Notes: generated by a model from the letters alone, not told the origin. DNA of 9,275 bases from Nitrososphaerota archaeon (GCA_027886925.1 JAPCJN010000063.1:1-9275); one strand, 5' to 3'; shown: positions 1-5,587, numbered from the stretch's first letter. Translations and numbers: made by a program.

Positions 1-1558
1 TCGGACTGTATGCAGGTGAGTTCTCGAAGCCGGCCGAGTTGGAGGGGTACATGAGCGTGTCCGCCAGACTAGGGTTGAAGAACGCCTCTGTCATCTGTGA
101 CAAGTTGAGCGGGTTGTGGATGTAGCAGTACTGGCACCTTGCCAGAATGCTTTGCACTGGCGTGTATGCCCAGATCATTTTGCCGTTGAGGGCGTTCAGC
201 TCGTAGAGGTAGCCGTTCTTGCATGTCTTCCAGACTACCTGCGTGTTGACGCCGTTGACGGTCTCGTTGCCGAGGCCCTGCCACCATGAGCAGTCCCAGT
301 CCCACTCGTCGTGGGCGGACGTCTGGAAACCCCAGACCCATTGGCCTGTCTGCTCGTTGAGCGCCATCACAGCGGCTTGCCAGAGGTCTGGACCTGGAGT
401 GCAGTCACCGTTGTATGGGCCCCTGTTGCCTGTGTTCACGAACATCATGCCTGCCGAAGCTCCTGTGCCCAGGATCCATGGCCCACCCCAGCCAGCGCCC
501 GTCGCTCCAGGGGAGGCGCCTCCGTCCTCGGCTGCGCAGTGCGCGCTCTGGACATAGCCCCAGTCGTTGTAGAGGGTCGAGTTCAGCGCAGAGGCTGAGA
601 GAGTCTTTAGGTCGACCACCGCGGTGCCAGGTATCGTGCCGCCGCCGTTATAGGCGGGTCCTGGGTAGAAGATCTGCGCGCCCGTCATGTTGTTGACCTG
701 TTGCACGTCCCAGTTGGCATTCACAGGTACGTTGCTTCCTGGTTCAGGAGGCGAGCAGAAAGCGGTCCACATCAGCTGAGGCGGGGTCACCAGAATGTTC
801 CATCCCCTAAAGAAGCACCTCGCCGCGTTGTTGGCTGACGAACTGAGCATCGATGTGATCGCGATGCCTTTCGCCTGGTCGATGAGGATGTTGCTCGCTA
901 GCGTCGCATAGACGGTGTTGGGGTTGTTCCCCGCGACCGAGGCGAGGCTGTTGTAATACGAGAAGTTCAACTCGTAAGCACCGGTCAACGCGTTGATCGC
1001 GTAGACCTTGTGGTCGGGAGCCGAGACCCAGTAGGTCGGGGTGTGGTTGAACAGCGCGGTCGTGAACTGCACCTCTCCGTCGTGGAGGTGGAGCGACAGC
1101 CCCCCATCGGACTGGCCTAAGGTTGCATTCGCCTGTATCGGTAGGACGTCAGTCCAGAGGACGTTGCCGTTGGCCGCGTTGAGGGCGAACACCTGGCCGT
1201 ACTGGGTGGTCGTATACACCGTTCCGTTGATTATCAATATTGCCGTGTCAACACCCAGGCCTCCGGAGACCGACAGCAGTGCGGTCGGGTGGGTGGGCAG
1301 TGGGAACAGCCAGTTCAAGCCCAGATATTGAGCGCTTGAAGCGTTGATCTGTGTCTGCGGGTTGTATCCTTGATTGAGAGCGTTGCCCTCCGGGTACGCC
1401 CAGTTGGCCTGGAGTGACGTGAGCGGCGTTGCGGCTGCGGCAGGCGCCGATGAAGCACTAGCGGAGGCGAGAGCCGTGGGGACAGAGATGGCTGACAGCA
1501 AAAATAGTAAACTTACAGAGGCTGACATGATTGTCCTTCCGCTGAACGCCTTTGTCAT
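1..1558 (-). CDS. Secreted PQQ-dependent (quinoprotein) dehydrogenase, C-terminus cut by window edge
   Basis: The reading frame is open from 1558 to the left edge (519 codons). It encodes an exported eight-bladed-propeller quinoprotein of the methanol/ethanol dehydrogenase type, which oxidises an alcohol or sugar outside the membrane using PQQ. Residues 1-33 form a signal peptide: basic MTKAFSGR, a hydrophobic core, then an ALASA-type cleavage site. The mature start (WAYPEGNALNQGYNPQTQIN, 53-72) matches the family's W-x-x-x-G-N-x-x-N-x-x-Y-x-P-x-x-Q-I-N opening. Propeller repeats of the A-L-N-A-x-N-G-x-x-x-W kind occur near 125-135, 188-193, 399-410 and 455-463. The active-site block includes NTGN (375-378) and HDEWDWD (416-422). 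At least eight N-x-S/T sequons suggest glycosylation. There is no CxxCH, so no fused cytochrome c domain is visible in this part. The start at 1558 was preferred over an in-frame ATG at 1528 because it supplies the basic signal-peptide head and lies 24-30 bases from a TATA-like box; 1528 has an SD-like GGAAGGA and remains possible. Substrate unknown. Confidence 0.88.
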   Translation of the reverse strand, partial: MTKAFSGRTIMSASVSLLFLLSAISVPTALASASASSAPAAAATPLTSLQANWAYPEGNALNQGYNPQTQINASSAQYLGLNWLFPLPTHPTALLSVSGGLGVDTAILIINGTVYTTTQYGQVFALNAANGNVLWTDVLPIQANATLGQSDGGLSLHLHDGEVQFTTALFNHTPTYWVSAPDHKVYAINALTGAYELNFSYYNSLASVAGNNPNTVYATLASNILIDQAKGIAITSMLSSSANNAARCFFRGWNILVTPPQLMWTAFCSPPEPGSNVPVNANWDVQQVNNMTGAQIFYPGPAYNGGGTIPGTAVVDLKTLSASALNSTLYNDWGYVQSAHCAAEDGGASPGATGAGWGGPWILGTGASAGMMFVNTGNRGPYNGDCTPGPDLWQAAVMALNEQTGQWVWGFQTSAHDEWDWDCSWWQGLGNETVNGVNTQVVWKTCKNGYLYELNALNGKMIWAYTPVQSILARCQYCYIHNPLNLSQMTEAFFNPSLADTLMYPSNSAGFENSPAYSP

Positions 1559-1581
1559 TCGACATTCGTTGAAAAATCGAG

Positions 1582-1588
1582 TATTTAG
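1582..1588 (-). promoter_or_regulatory. TATA-like box for the quinoprotein gene
   Basis: The minus strand reads CTAAATA, 24-30 bases before the ATG at 1558. This is the spacing expected if transcription starts at or next to the start codon. It supports 1558 over 1528 as the start. No experimental support. Confidence 0.4.
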
Positions 1589-1713
1589 CCATTCCGAGGA
1601 TTCCGAGGATCCGTCCGGACGTTGTAAGCACAAGCCATGAGGCCGCTGCAATCGTCAGCCCTGTATCCCTGAGAGCGACCCCCTCGCTTTTCCTGTCTAA
1701 TTAGCAGGACACC

Positions 1714-1718
1714 AAAAA
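1714..1718 (-). terminator. Possible U-run terminator after ctaB
   Basis: On the minus strand a run of five T (CCTTTTTGG) lies about 100 bases beyond the ctaB stop codon and before the quinoprotein promoter. Archaeal termination mainly needs U-rich stretches. Nearer the stop, minus-strand GAGGCG and CGCCTC (about 1771-1791) could form a 6-bp hairpin without a following T-run. Weak evidence. Confidence 0.25.
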
Positions 1719-1815
1719 GGCAGGAAATATTACTTGAACCGATAACACGCCTTCCTTGCGTGCAAGAGTTGAGGCGACGATGCGACGCCTCTTCGCAAGT
1801 GCGCGAGAGCACGCC

Positions 1816-2697
1816 TCAGAAGAACCAGATGTTCACTACTATCACGATGAAGATGAGCGTAAGGTAGGGGCTCGAGAGCTTGAAGAGCGTCCACGCCGTC
1901 TTCTCCGTCTTGTCTATCACGAGCTTTACGCTGTAACCTAGTATCACGGCTCCTGAGGCGAGGGCCGAGATCACGTAGAAGGTGCTAACGGCGGAAGGCA
2001 CCAACAAGATGGCGAGGGAGAAGACGACCAAGAGGGAGCTGGTGAAAGCTATGCACAGCGTCGCCACCCTCTCGTTGACGATGATCGGGAGCATCGGAAT
2101 CTTCGCGGCTTCGTAGTCCTTCCTCGTCTTGATTGCCAAGCTCCATATGTGCGTCGGGATCCAGACTATCACCAGCGCAGCCATGAACAACGCGAGAGGC
2201 GTGATCGCACCGGAGACGGCAGTGTACCCCACCAGGACCGGCATCCCCCCGGAGATGCCGCCGAGTATGATGTTGAGCCAACTCCTTCGCTTTAGCCAGA
2301 GGGAATAGACCCCCACATTGTCAATCAGACCGAAGAGCATGCAGGCACCGGCGAGCCAGTTGAAGGTTGCAGAGATGGCCACGGAGAGGATGGAAGCGAC
2401 CAACCCGAAGATTAGCGCGTCCCGCGGCGACACCCGCCCACTAGGGATGGGGCGGTGTGCGGTGCGCTTCATCACGCTATCGATGTCTCGGTCGTGATAG
2501 TTCGTGAGCACTTCGGCGCCCGCAGACCCAAGGAGGAGGGCGATGGTGCAAACGCCGAGGGCGAGGATCGACGGGGTCTGGTTCACCTCCTTGTAGGCTA
2601 CCAACATCCCAGCTAGCCCCGTGAAGACGAGCAGCAGCACGATTTTCGGCTTTGAGAGCTCCCAATACAGCTTCACAATACCTACTAGAGAGCTCAT
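1816..2697 (-). CDS. ctaB: Protoheme IX farnesyltransferase (heme O synthase)
   Basis: This 293-aa integral membrane UbiA-family prenyltransferase transfers a farnesyl group from farnesyl diphosphate to the 2-vinyl of heme B, giving heme O for heme-copper oxidases. The first Asp-rich motif is NYHDRDIDSVMKRTAHRPIPSG, seen here as its parts NYHDRDID, MKRTAHRP and IPSG (about 65-86). The second signature, RKDYEAAKIPMLP, falls in the later half. About nine hydrophobic helices follow one another and the length fits the family. The frame extends upstream to 2901, adding 68 polar residues. I reject that extension because MSSLVGIVKLYWELSKPKIV is the normal family N-terminus and a TATA-like ACTTATCA lies 26-33 bases before this ATG. 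The gene is followed in the same direction by the quinoprotein gene after a 257-base gap with its own TATA-like box, so the two are probably separate transcripts. It implies aerobic respiration. Confidence 0.93.
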   Translation of the reverse strand: MSSLVGIVKLYWELSKPKIVLLLVFTGLAGMLVAYKEVNQTPSILALGVCTIALLLGSAGAEVLTNYHDRDIDSVMKRTAHRPIPSGRVSPRDALIFGLVASILSVAISATFNWLAGACMLFGLIDNVGVYSLWLKRRSWLNIILGGISGGMPVLVGYTAVSGAITPLALFMAALVIVWIPTHIWSLAIKTRKDYEAAKIPMLPIIVNERVATLCIAFTSSLLVVFSLAILLVPSAVSTFYVISALASGAVILGYSVKLVIDKTEKTAWTLFKLSSPYLTLIFIVIVVNIWFF

Positions 2698-2722
2698 TCG
2701 AGTCGCTGCGCTTTGGTGGCCG

Positions 2723-2730
2723 TGATAAGT
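2723..2730 (-). promoter_or_regulatory. TATA-like box for ctaB
   Basis: The minus strand reads ACTTATCA, 26-33 bases before the ATG at 2697, the position expected for a leaderless or near-leaderless message. It argues against the longer 361-residue reading of ctaB. Confidence 0.4.
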
Positions 2731-3068
2731 CTTGTGTCCTATTTTGGCGCCATGTCTTTTCTGTGGCATTAGAAGAAAGTTGATGATTGCCCCTTTCAGG
2801 TTGTTGGACGAATCAAAGTGAGCCCGGAATTTCGCTCTGACGGCTATGGTCGCTTTGTCGTCATTAACGCGGATCTGAGGATTAATGCCGCTCTTTTGCA
2901 AAACGATTTAGGATTTACGGCAATCACTGATTCTGTTGGCCTCTCAGGCATCCAAAGATTCCGAAGTCGGATGCATCTAACATCGACTCCGAATATGGAC
3001 TCCCCCTTCCGACGGCTTATCGGTAACAAGCGCACTTCCAAAACGATTTGAAAGCGCGAGGAAGCGAG

Positions 3069-3140
3069 TTGAGACAGGTCCTCGCGCTGGCGGCACTTTC
3101 CTTTGCCTTGATCGTCATCGGAAGCGCGCTCATGGGCTGA
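3069..3140 (+). CDS. Tentative 23-aa single-span membrane microprotein
   Basis: A TTG-initiated frame encodes a short peptide beginning (L/M)RQVLALAALSFALIVIG and ending SALMG. It would form one hydrophobic helix with a basic start. An SD-like GAGGAAG lies just upstream, close to the TTG. An alternative TTG at 3048 would add seven residues. The stop codon overlaps the ATG of the next tiny ORF (TGATG). One could compare it with the single-helix small subunits of some heme-copper oxidases, since ctaB is nearby, but I see no specific sequence match. It may be chance or a remnant of a larger gene. Confidence 0.2.
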   Translation: MRQVLALAALSFALIVIGSALMG

Positions 3141-3235
3141 TGTTGAGCTTCATTAAGTGTGGGAAACCTCAGGTGGCGTTCGAACATTCGAACGGAATTT
3201 TCGTGACCCCGGTCGGCGCCCGGACGCTAGGGTGA
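3140..3235 (+). CDS. Tentative 31-aa ORF overlapping the preceding microprotein
   Basis: The ATG at 3140 shares its A with the TGA of the preceding ORF, an arrangement typical of translational coupling. The peptide starts MLSFIKCGKPQVAFEH and ends FVTPVGARTLG. It matches no family I know. It contains the GTTCGAA-CA-TTCGAAC near-palindrome, so the DNA may instead serve as a binding site. Low support. Confidence 0.15.
   Translation: MLSFIKCGKPQVAFEHSNGIFVTPVGARTLG
3178..3193. repeat. 16-bp near-perfect palindrome
   Basis: GTTCGAA and TTCGAAC are perfect inverted 7-bp arms around a CA centre. The size and symmetry suit a dimeric regulator site. TTCGAA also resembles a tRNA T-loop, but no tRNA fold surrounds it. 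It may be chance. Confidence 0.3.
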
Positions 3236-3306
3236 ACTGGCGAAGGGGGCCAACGGGTATGACGGCCTAAGCACCGTCTTGACAGAGGAAGGGAGTCTCT
3301 AGGGGC

Positions 3307-3624
3307 TTACCAAATCGTGGGCAGTTTCCCGATCCAAGACGTGACCTCCTGCAAGCTGCTAGCCATGTGGAACTCGAAATCATTCCATCGGCTCAGCCCT
3401 GAGTCGTAGACGAAATCTCTCACTGCTTCCCCGCTGGGAGCATCGAGGACCCACAGCACCTTGTGTCCCGGGTCGAGATGCAGTATTACATCTGCCTTTA
3501 TCTTGTGCTTCTCGAGCATTGGCGGGATGTCCATGTCAAGGTTCTCGCCCATGGTCCTTAGGGTCTTAACCGCCGAAGGACAGCTGTTAGGTGGATGGTT
3601 GGATATGACTACATATTTTGGCAT
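3307..3624 (-). CDS. DUF3303/GYD-like small ferredoxin-fold protein
   Basis: A 105-aa soluble protein beginning MPKYVVISNHPPNSCPSA and carrying LHLDPGHKVLWVLDAPSGE (about 49-67) followed by a VRDFVYDSGLSRWNDFEF block. The order (a beta strand with NHPPNSCP, a helix, a strand with LDPGHK, a strand with W/F-V-L-D-A-P, then a helix and a final strand) is that of small dimeric alpha/beta-barrel proteins of the DUF3303 or GYD type found in soil bacteria and archaea. The biochemical role of these proteins is unknown. The length is complete for such a domain. The ATG start is supported by the conserved N-terminus and by a TATA-like stretch 27-33 bases upstream. It stands alone, with about 280 bases to the next gene upstream. 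Family assignment is from memory of the motif, so moderate. Confidence 0.78.
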   Translation of the reverse strand: MPKYVVISNHPPNSCPSAVKTLRTMGENLDMDIPPMLEKHKIKADVILHLDPGHKVLWVLDAPSGEAVRDFVYDSGLSRWNDFEFHMASSLQEVTSWIGKLPTIW

Positions 3625-3650
3625 ATTGGCGCGGGTCTGCTCCTTATCCC

Positions 3651-3657
3651 TCTAAAG
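3651..3657 (-). promoter_or_regulatory. Possible TATA box for the DUF3303-like gene
   Basis: The minus strand reads CTTTAGA, 27-33 bases before the ATG at 3624. The match to a TATA consensus is poor, but the spacing repeats that of other genes in this window. No SD sequence lies close to the start. Confidence 0.3.
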
Positions 3658-3849
3658 CTTTGTGACCCAGGTTCCGTCAGCTCTCTAGAGGGGCATCGTC
3701 CTCCGAGAATTGCATCCACCGCGTCCACAGTCGGGGCGCCTGTCGGCGATTCGCGCTGCAGTGCCCCACGGGCCGGAAAGATCTGAGGTTTGCTAAAGGA
3801 GAGAAGCGCCCACTTGCGATTCCGGCTAGCCCCAACATCTACAAGATAG

Positions 3850-3877
3850 GCCTCTTCCACCAGCTAAGAGGCAAAAA
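3850..3877 (-). terminator. U-run with adjacent inverted repeat after the 114-aa gene
   Basis: Beyond the stop of the leftward 114-aa gene the minus strand reads TTTGTTCGTTTTTG, followed by a perfect 7-bp inverted repeat (GCCTCTT at 3850-3856 and AAGAGGC at 3866-3872, 9-base loop). The T-run (3873-3877) is the likelier archaeal termination signal. The hairpin follows it rather than preceding it, unlike a bacterial terminator. Confidence 0.4.
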
Positions 3878-3906
3878 CGAACAAATCTAGGAAGGACGAC
3901 CTAACG

Positions 3907-4251
3907 CTAGTTTCCGTAGCCTTCGAGTTTCCCCAGAACGGACTCGTAGAGACTCGTCGGGTCAGCGACGCTAGGCAGCCTCAGGAACACTAGGACCTTG
4001 TGGTCAGGAAACGACAAGAGGCTGGGTAGGGCATCGTCCGAGCCTTCGTTTTCCACGTCGAAGCCCTCGGCCCTGGCGTGGGCGAGCACCTCGCCCAAGT
4101 CGTCGATTATCATCACAGCTTGTACTGAGCCCGCGCCTCCCAGGATCTTCCTCGCTATCTCTTCGGCAAGGACCTTCGTCATGAGGCCCTGTTTGAGTTC
4201 TTGAGCCATGTCAGTCATAGGATCGTATGCTGCAGAAGGATATGGGTTCAT
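3907..4251 (-). CDS. Hypothetical 114-aa protein, possibly a small sensor-type alpha/beta domain
   Basis: Not recognised with certainty. The first 38 residues are polar and helical (AQELKQGLMTKVLAEEIARK, 16-35). Then comes a strand-turn-strand unit, VQAVMIIDDLGEVLAHARAE (43-62), an acidic loop with NEGSDD, a strand HKVLVFLRLP and a final helix. The V-x-x-x-I-I-D-x-x-G-x-x-L-A-H pattern recalls roadblock- or profilin-like sensor domains common in thaumarchaea (compare DUF6659), but this is only a resemblance. The ATG at 4251 is preceded by a strong SD, GGAGGG at 4258-4263, with six bases between. It also overlaps the stop of the upstream 66-aa ORF as ATGA, which suggests coupled translation if that ORF is real. 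No signal peptide or membrane span. Confidence 0.7.
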   Translation of the reverse strand: MNPYPSAAYDPMTDMAQELKQGLMTKVLAEEIARKILGGAGSVQAVMIIDDLGEVLAHARAEGFDVENEGSDDALPSLLSFPDHKVLVFLRLPSVADPTSLYESVLGKLEGYGN

Positions 4252-4448
4252 GCCGGACCCTCCATTGTTGGAGCCGATTGTCTTGGAAAAGAGGAATCAT
4301 TGGCAGTGAGGAAGAGATCCGCAATAGCGGCATGGCCAATAAATCTGTCAATTACCCAATCCCGACCTTGGACCCCTGTGTGGTCCCTATGGGTTAGGAC
4401 AGCGACGATGGAGGTGGTTCCGAGCAAGTCAGTGTGAACTTTCTTCAC
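4248..4448 (-). CDS. Hypothetical 66-aa ORF overlapping the 114-aa gene by ATGA
   Basis: A GTG-initiated frame encoding MKKVHTDLLGTTSIVAVLTH at the start and ending SAPTMEGPA. Its TGA lies inside the ATGA that starts the next gene, typical of an operon pair. Against it: no SD before the GTG, no recognisable family, and a TATA-like CCTTATAGG (4451-4459) only a few bases upstream. That box would place the transcript start inside this ORF. The segment may therefore be the untranslated leader of the 114-aa gene. Confidence 0.3.
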   Translation of the reverse strand: MKKVHTDLLGTTSIVAVLTHRDHTGVQGRDWVIDRFIGHAAIADLFLTANDSSFPRQSAPTMEGPA

Positions 4449-4450
4449 AG

Positions 4451-4459
4451 CCTATAAGG
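4451..4459 (-). promoter_or_regulatory. TATA-like box upstream of the 66-aa/114-aa pair
   Basis: The minus strand reads CCTTATAGG and is nearly symmetric, so it could work in either direction. Used leftward, transcription would begin near 4425 and give the 114-aa gene a leader of about 170 bases. Weak support. Confidence 0.3.
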
Positions 4460-4526
4460 CGTTGTGAAGTCAGAATCCATGTTTTCGCCACTTGCCTTCT
4501 GGCTTGTGATGGTCCGCTGGTTGTGA

Positions 4527-4551
4527 CAGCCCCACTTGCCGTGGCGGGCTG
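4527..4551. repeat. Inverted repeat that could form a hairpin
   Basis: CAGCC-CCAC, a TTGCC loop, then GTGG-CG-GGCTG gives nine base pairs with a two-base bulge. It lies between the stop of the 155-aa gene and the promoter-like box of the next leftward gene. There is no T-run after it on the minus strand, so it is not a clear terminator. The rest of 4449-4615 holds nothing I can name. Confidence 0.3.
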
Positions 4552-4615
4552 GGCGGCGACCACGAAGACCGTCAGTATGGGCGAAGGAGAAGTTTACGCG
4601 ATCGCGGATTGATGA

Positions 4616-5083
4616 TTATGCCGCCCGTAATTGCTGCGCTTGTCCACCGAGTGTGACGATCCTGTGAGCGGCGATGACCATGCGCAGAGGGACTCCCCCG
4701 CGCAGCGAAAGGGTTATCGTAGAACCCTCGGGAATGTTCAATTCGTCGAGCTCGTCAAACTTGACCAAAGCCTGTGAGATTCTGGCGATCTTTGCCTTGT
4801 GTTCCTCAAGAACCTCGAGGAGCATCTCGAGCATCCCCAGAGCCGGGTCTCTGTCGTTGACATAGAACATGCCTATCCTCTTCCAATTCTGCGCGTTCAT
4901 CTTCGCCGCACGTCCGTCGCGCTCGAGCTTTTCGCGTGTCCTCATCAGCGATCCTATCTGCTCTCCGTAAAGGTCGGCCTCTCTCTCGTAGTGGTTCAAA
5001 AGCGACCTCACGTATCTCTGGATGCTCGCAACTGAATCAAACTCGAGCAGACCTGATGAGAAAATTAGTTCTGGGTCTCCCAA
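4616..5083 (-). CDS. Hypothetical 155-aa helical protein, leaderless TTG start
   Basis: I do not recognise the family. Residues 15-58 form a charged helix likely to be coiled coil (IQRYVRSLLNHYEREADLYG, 21-40, then a Lys/Arg/Glu-rich stretch). A central WKRIGMFYVNDRDPALGMLE (67-86) is followed by a second long helix (MLLEVLEEHKAKIARISQAL). A compact beta part, IPEGSTITLSLRGGVPLRMV (117-136), follows, and the C-terminus is polar. No signal peptide or membrane span. The start is TTG at 5083: a very good TATA box (TTATATA on the minus strand) lies 25-31 bases upstream, so the message should begin at the TTG. The gene diverges from the TRAM gene across about 110 bases, hinting at shared regulation. 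The Trp/Asn-Asp-Arg-Asp-Pro core and balanced composition argue that it is real. Confidence 0.8.
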   Translation of the reverse strand: MGDPELIFSSGLLEFDSVASIQRYVRSLLNHYEREADLYGEQIGSLMRTREKLERDGRAAKMNAQNWKRIGMFYVNDRDPALGMLEMLLEVLEEHKAKIARISQALVKFDELDELNIPEGSTITLSLRGGVPLRMVIAAHRIVTLGGQAQQLRAA

Positions 5084-5107
5084 GGTAAGCGAATTCCGTC
5101 CGTCCCG

Positions 5108-5114
5108 TATATAA
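5108..5114 (-). promoter_or_regulatory. Strong TATA box for the 155-aa gene
   Basis: Minus-strand TTATATA stands 25-31 bases before the TTG at 5083. This is the clearest archaeal promoter in the window and indicates a leaderless transcript starting on the TTG. The AT-rich stretch continues to 5139 (TTTATT, CTTAATTAG on the plus strand), which probably holds the promoter of the divergent TRAM gene. Confidence 0.65.
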
Positions 5115-5192
5115 CCGTTTATTCCTAACGCTTAATTAGTTCGTACGGAGCCCTTGTAATACCGAAGGAAACTACGGTAGGAAGTGAATAGG

Positions 5193-5543
5193 ATGAGTTT
5201 CGGACAACGTGGAGGCGGATTCGGCAACCGCGGTGGATTCGGCGGAGGAGAAGGCGGCTTCAAGTCCTTCAAGCCCAAGCCTGTCGAAGTCGGCAAGGAA
5301 TATGATGTTACCATTTCCGACGTGAGCAGGCGCGGCGACGGCATCGCAAAGATTGACGGCTTCGTCATATTTGTAGCCGGAGGGAAGCAGGGACAGACAG
5401 CTAGGGTCAAGGTGACCCAGGTCTCGAACAGGTTTGCGACGGGCACCGTCGTAGAAGGTTCAGCGACGACCGCAGCACCAGGAGCCACAGAGACTTCTGG
5501 CGCGATGGAATCTGCAGAAGACCAACAAAACGCGGGAGCATAA
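5193..5543 (+). CDS. TRAM-domain RNA-binding protein with Gly/Arg-rich head
   Basis: A 116-aa cytoplasmic protein. Residues 1-22 are Gly/Arg/Phe-rich (MSFGQRGGGFGNRGGFGGG), like eukaryotic RGG boxes. Residues 30-88 form a complete TRAM domain: VEVGKEYDVTISDVSRRGDG, the IAKIDGFVIFV core, then GKQGQTARVKVTQV and FATGTVVE. The last 28 residues are Ala/Thr/Glu-rich and probably disordered. Stand-alone TRAM proteins are typical of archaea and are thought to act as RNA chaperones, in the role bacterial cold-shock proteins have; the RGG head would add RNA affinity. I chose the ATG at 5193 because AGGAAG lies eight bases before it. An in-frame GTG at 5184 would add three residues (MNR). It diverges from the 155-aa gene and is followed after 128 bases by RNase HI, which has its own TATA box. 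Confidence 0.88.
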   Translation: MSFGQRGGGFGNRGGFGGGEGGFKSFKPKPVEVGKEYDVTISDVSRRGDGIAKIDGFVIFVAGGKQGQTARVKVTQVSNRFATGTVVEGSATTAAPGATETSGAMESAEDQQNAGA

Positions 5544-5587
5544 GCGGCCCTCTGGGGCTGCGCCAACGAAGAGGTTGACCCCCGACT

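Larger units (their letters stand above)
2698..3306. other. Gene-poor interval of about 0.6 kb
   Basis: No ORF here looks like an ordinary gene. The part from about 2698 to 3050 is visibly more AT-rich than the flanking genes and contains only frames with poor protein-like composition. Structures seen are an 11-bp direct repeat CAAAACGATTT (2899-2909 and 3039-3049), an imperfect inverted repeat near 2964-2990, a near-palindrome at 3178-3193 and two tiny overlapping ORFs (3069-3235), listed separately. No tRNA fold was found. It could be a decayed gene or a long regulatory spacer. Confidence 0.5.

Noticed and set aside
1420..1440. CxxC (CQYC, residues 475-478) as a heme c site in the quinoprotein
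   Set aside because: The motif lies near 121-135 and is followed by Tyr, not His, so it is not CxxCH; a disulfide is more likely.
1585..1812. 75-aa minus-strand ORF between ctaB and the quinoprotein gene
   Set aside because: No motif; it covers the probable promoter and terminator elements of the flanking genes.
2698..2901. N-terminal extension of ctaB by 68 residues
   Set aside because: The extension is polar and unlike any CtaB N-terminus; the ATG at 2697 gives the normal start and has a well-placed TATA-like box.
2818..3051. 77-aa plus-strand ORF (and a 65-aa minus ORF opposite)
   Set aside because: Neither has a recognisable motif, SD or promoter, and the region is AT-rich and gene-poor; likely chance frames.
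3170..3200. Possible tRNA T-loop (GTTCGAA)
   Set aside because: No acceptor, D or anticodon stems can be paired around it; the motif is better read as part of a palindrome.
3609..3860. 83-aa minus-strand ORF starting at a GTG in the inverted repeat
   Set aside because: It overlaps the start and promoter of the DUF3303-like gene and its start lies inside the 3850-3872 inverted repeat; composition is not protein-like.
4479..4526. 15-aa hydrophobic ORF (MFSPLAFWLVMVRWL) 21-27 bases after a TATA-like box on the plus strand
   Set aside because: Too short to support, and the near-symmetric box is as likely to serve the minus strand.
4597..4606. CGCGATCGCG perfect 10-bp palindrome
   Set aside because: Short and plausible by chance in GC-rich DNA; no link to a gene start.
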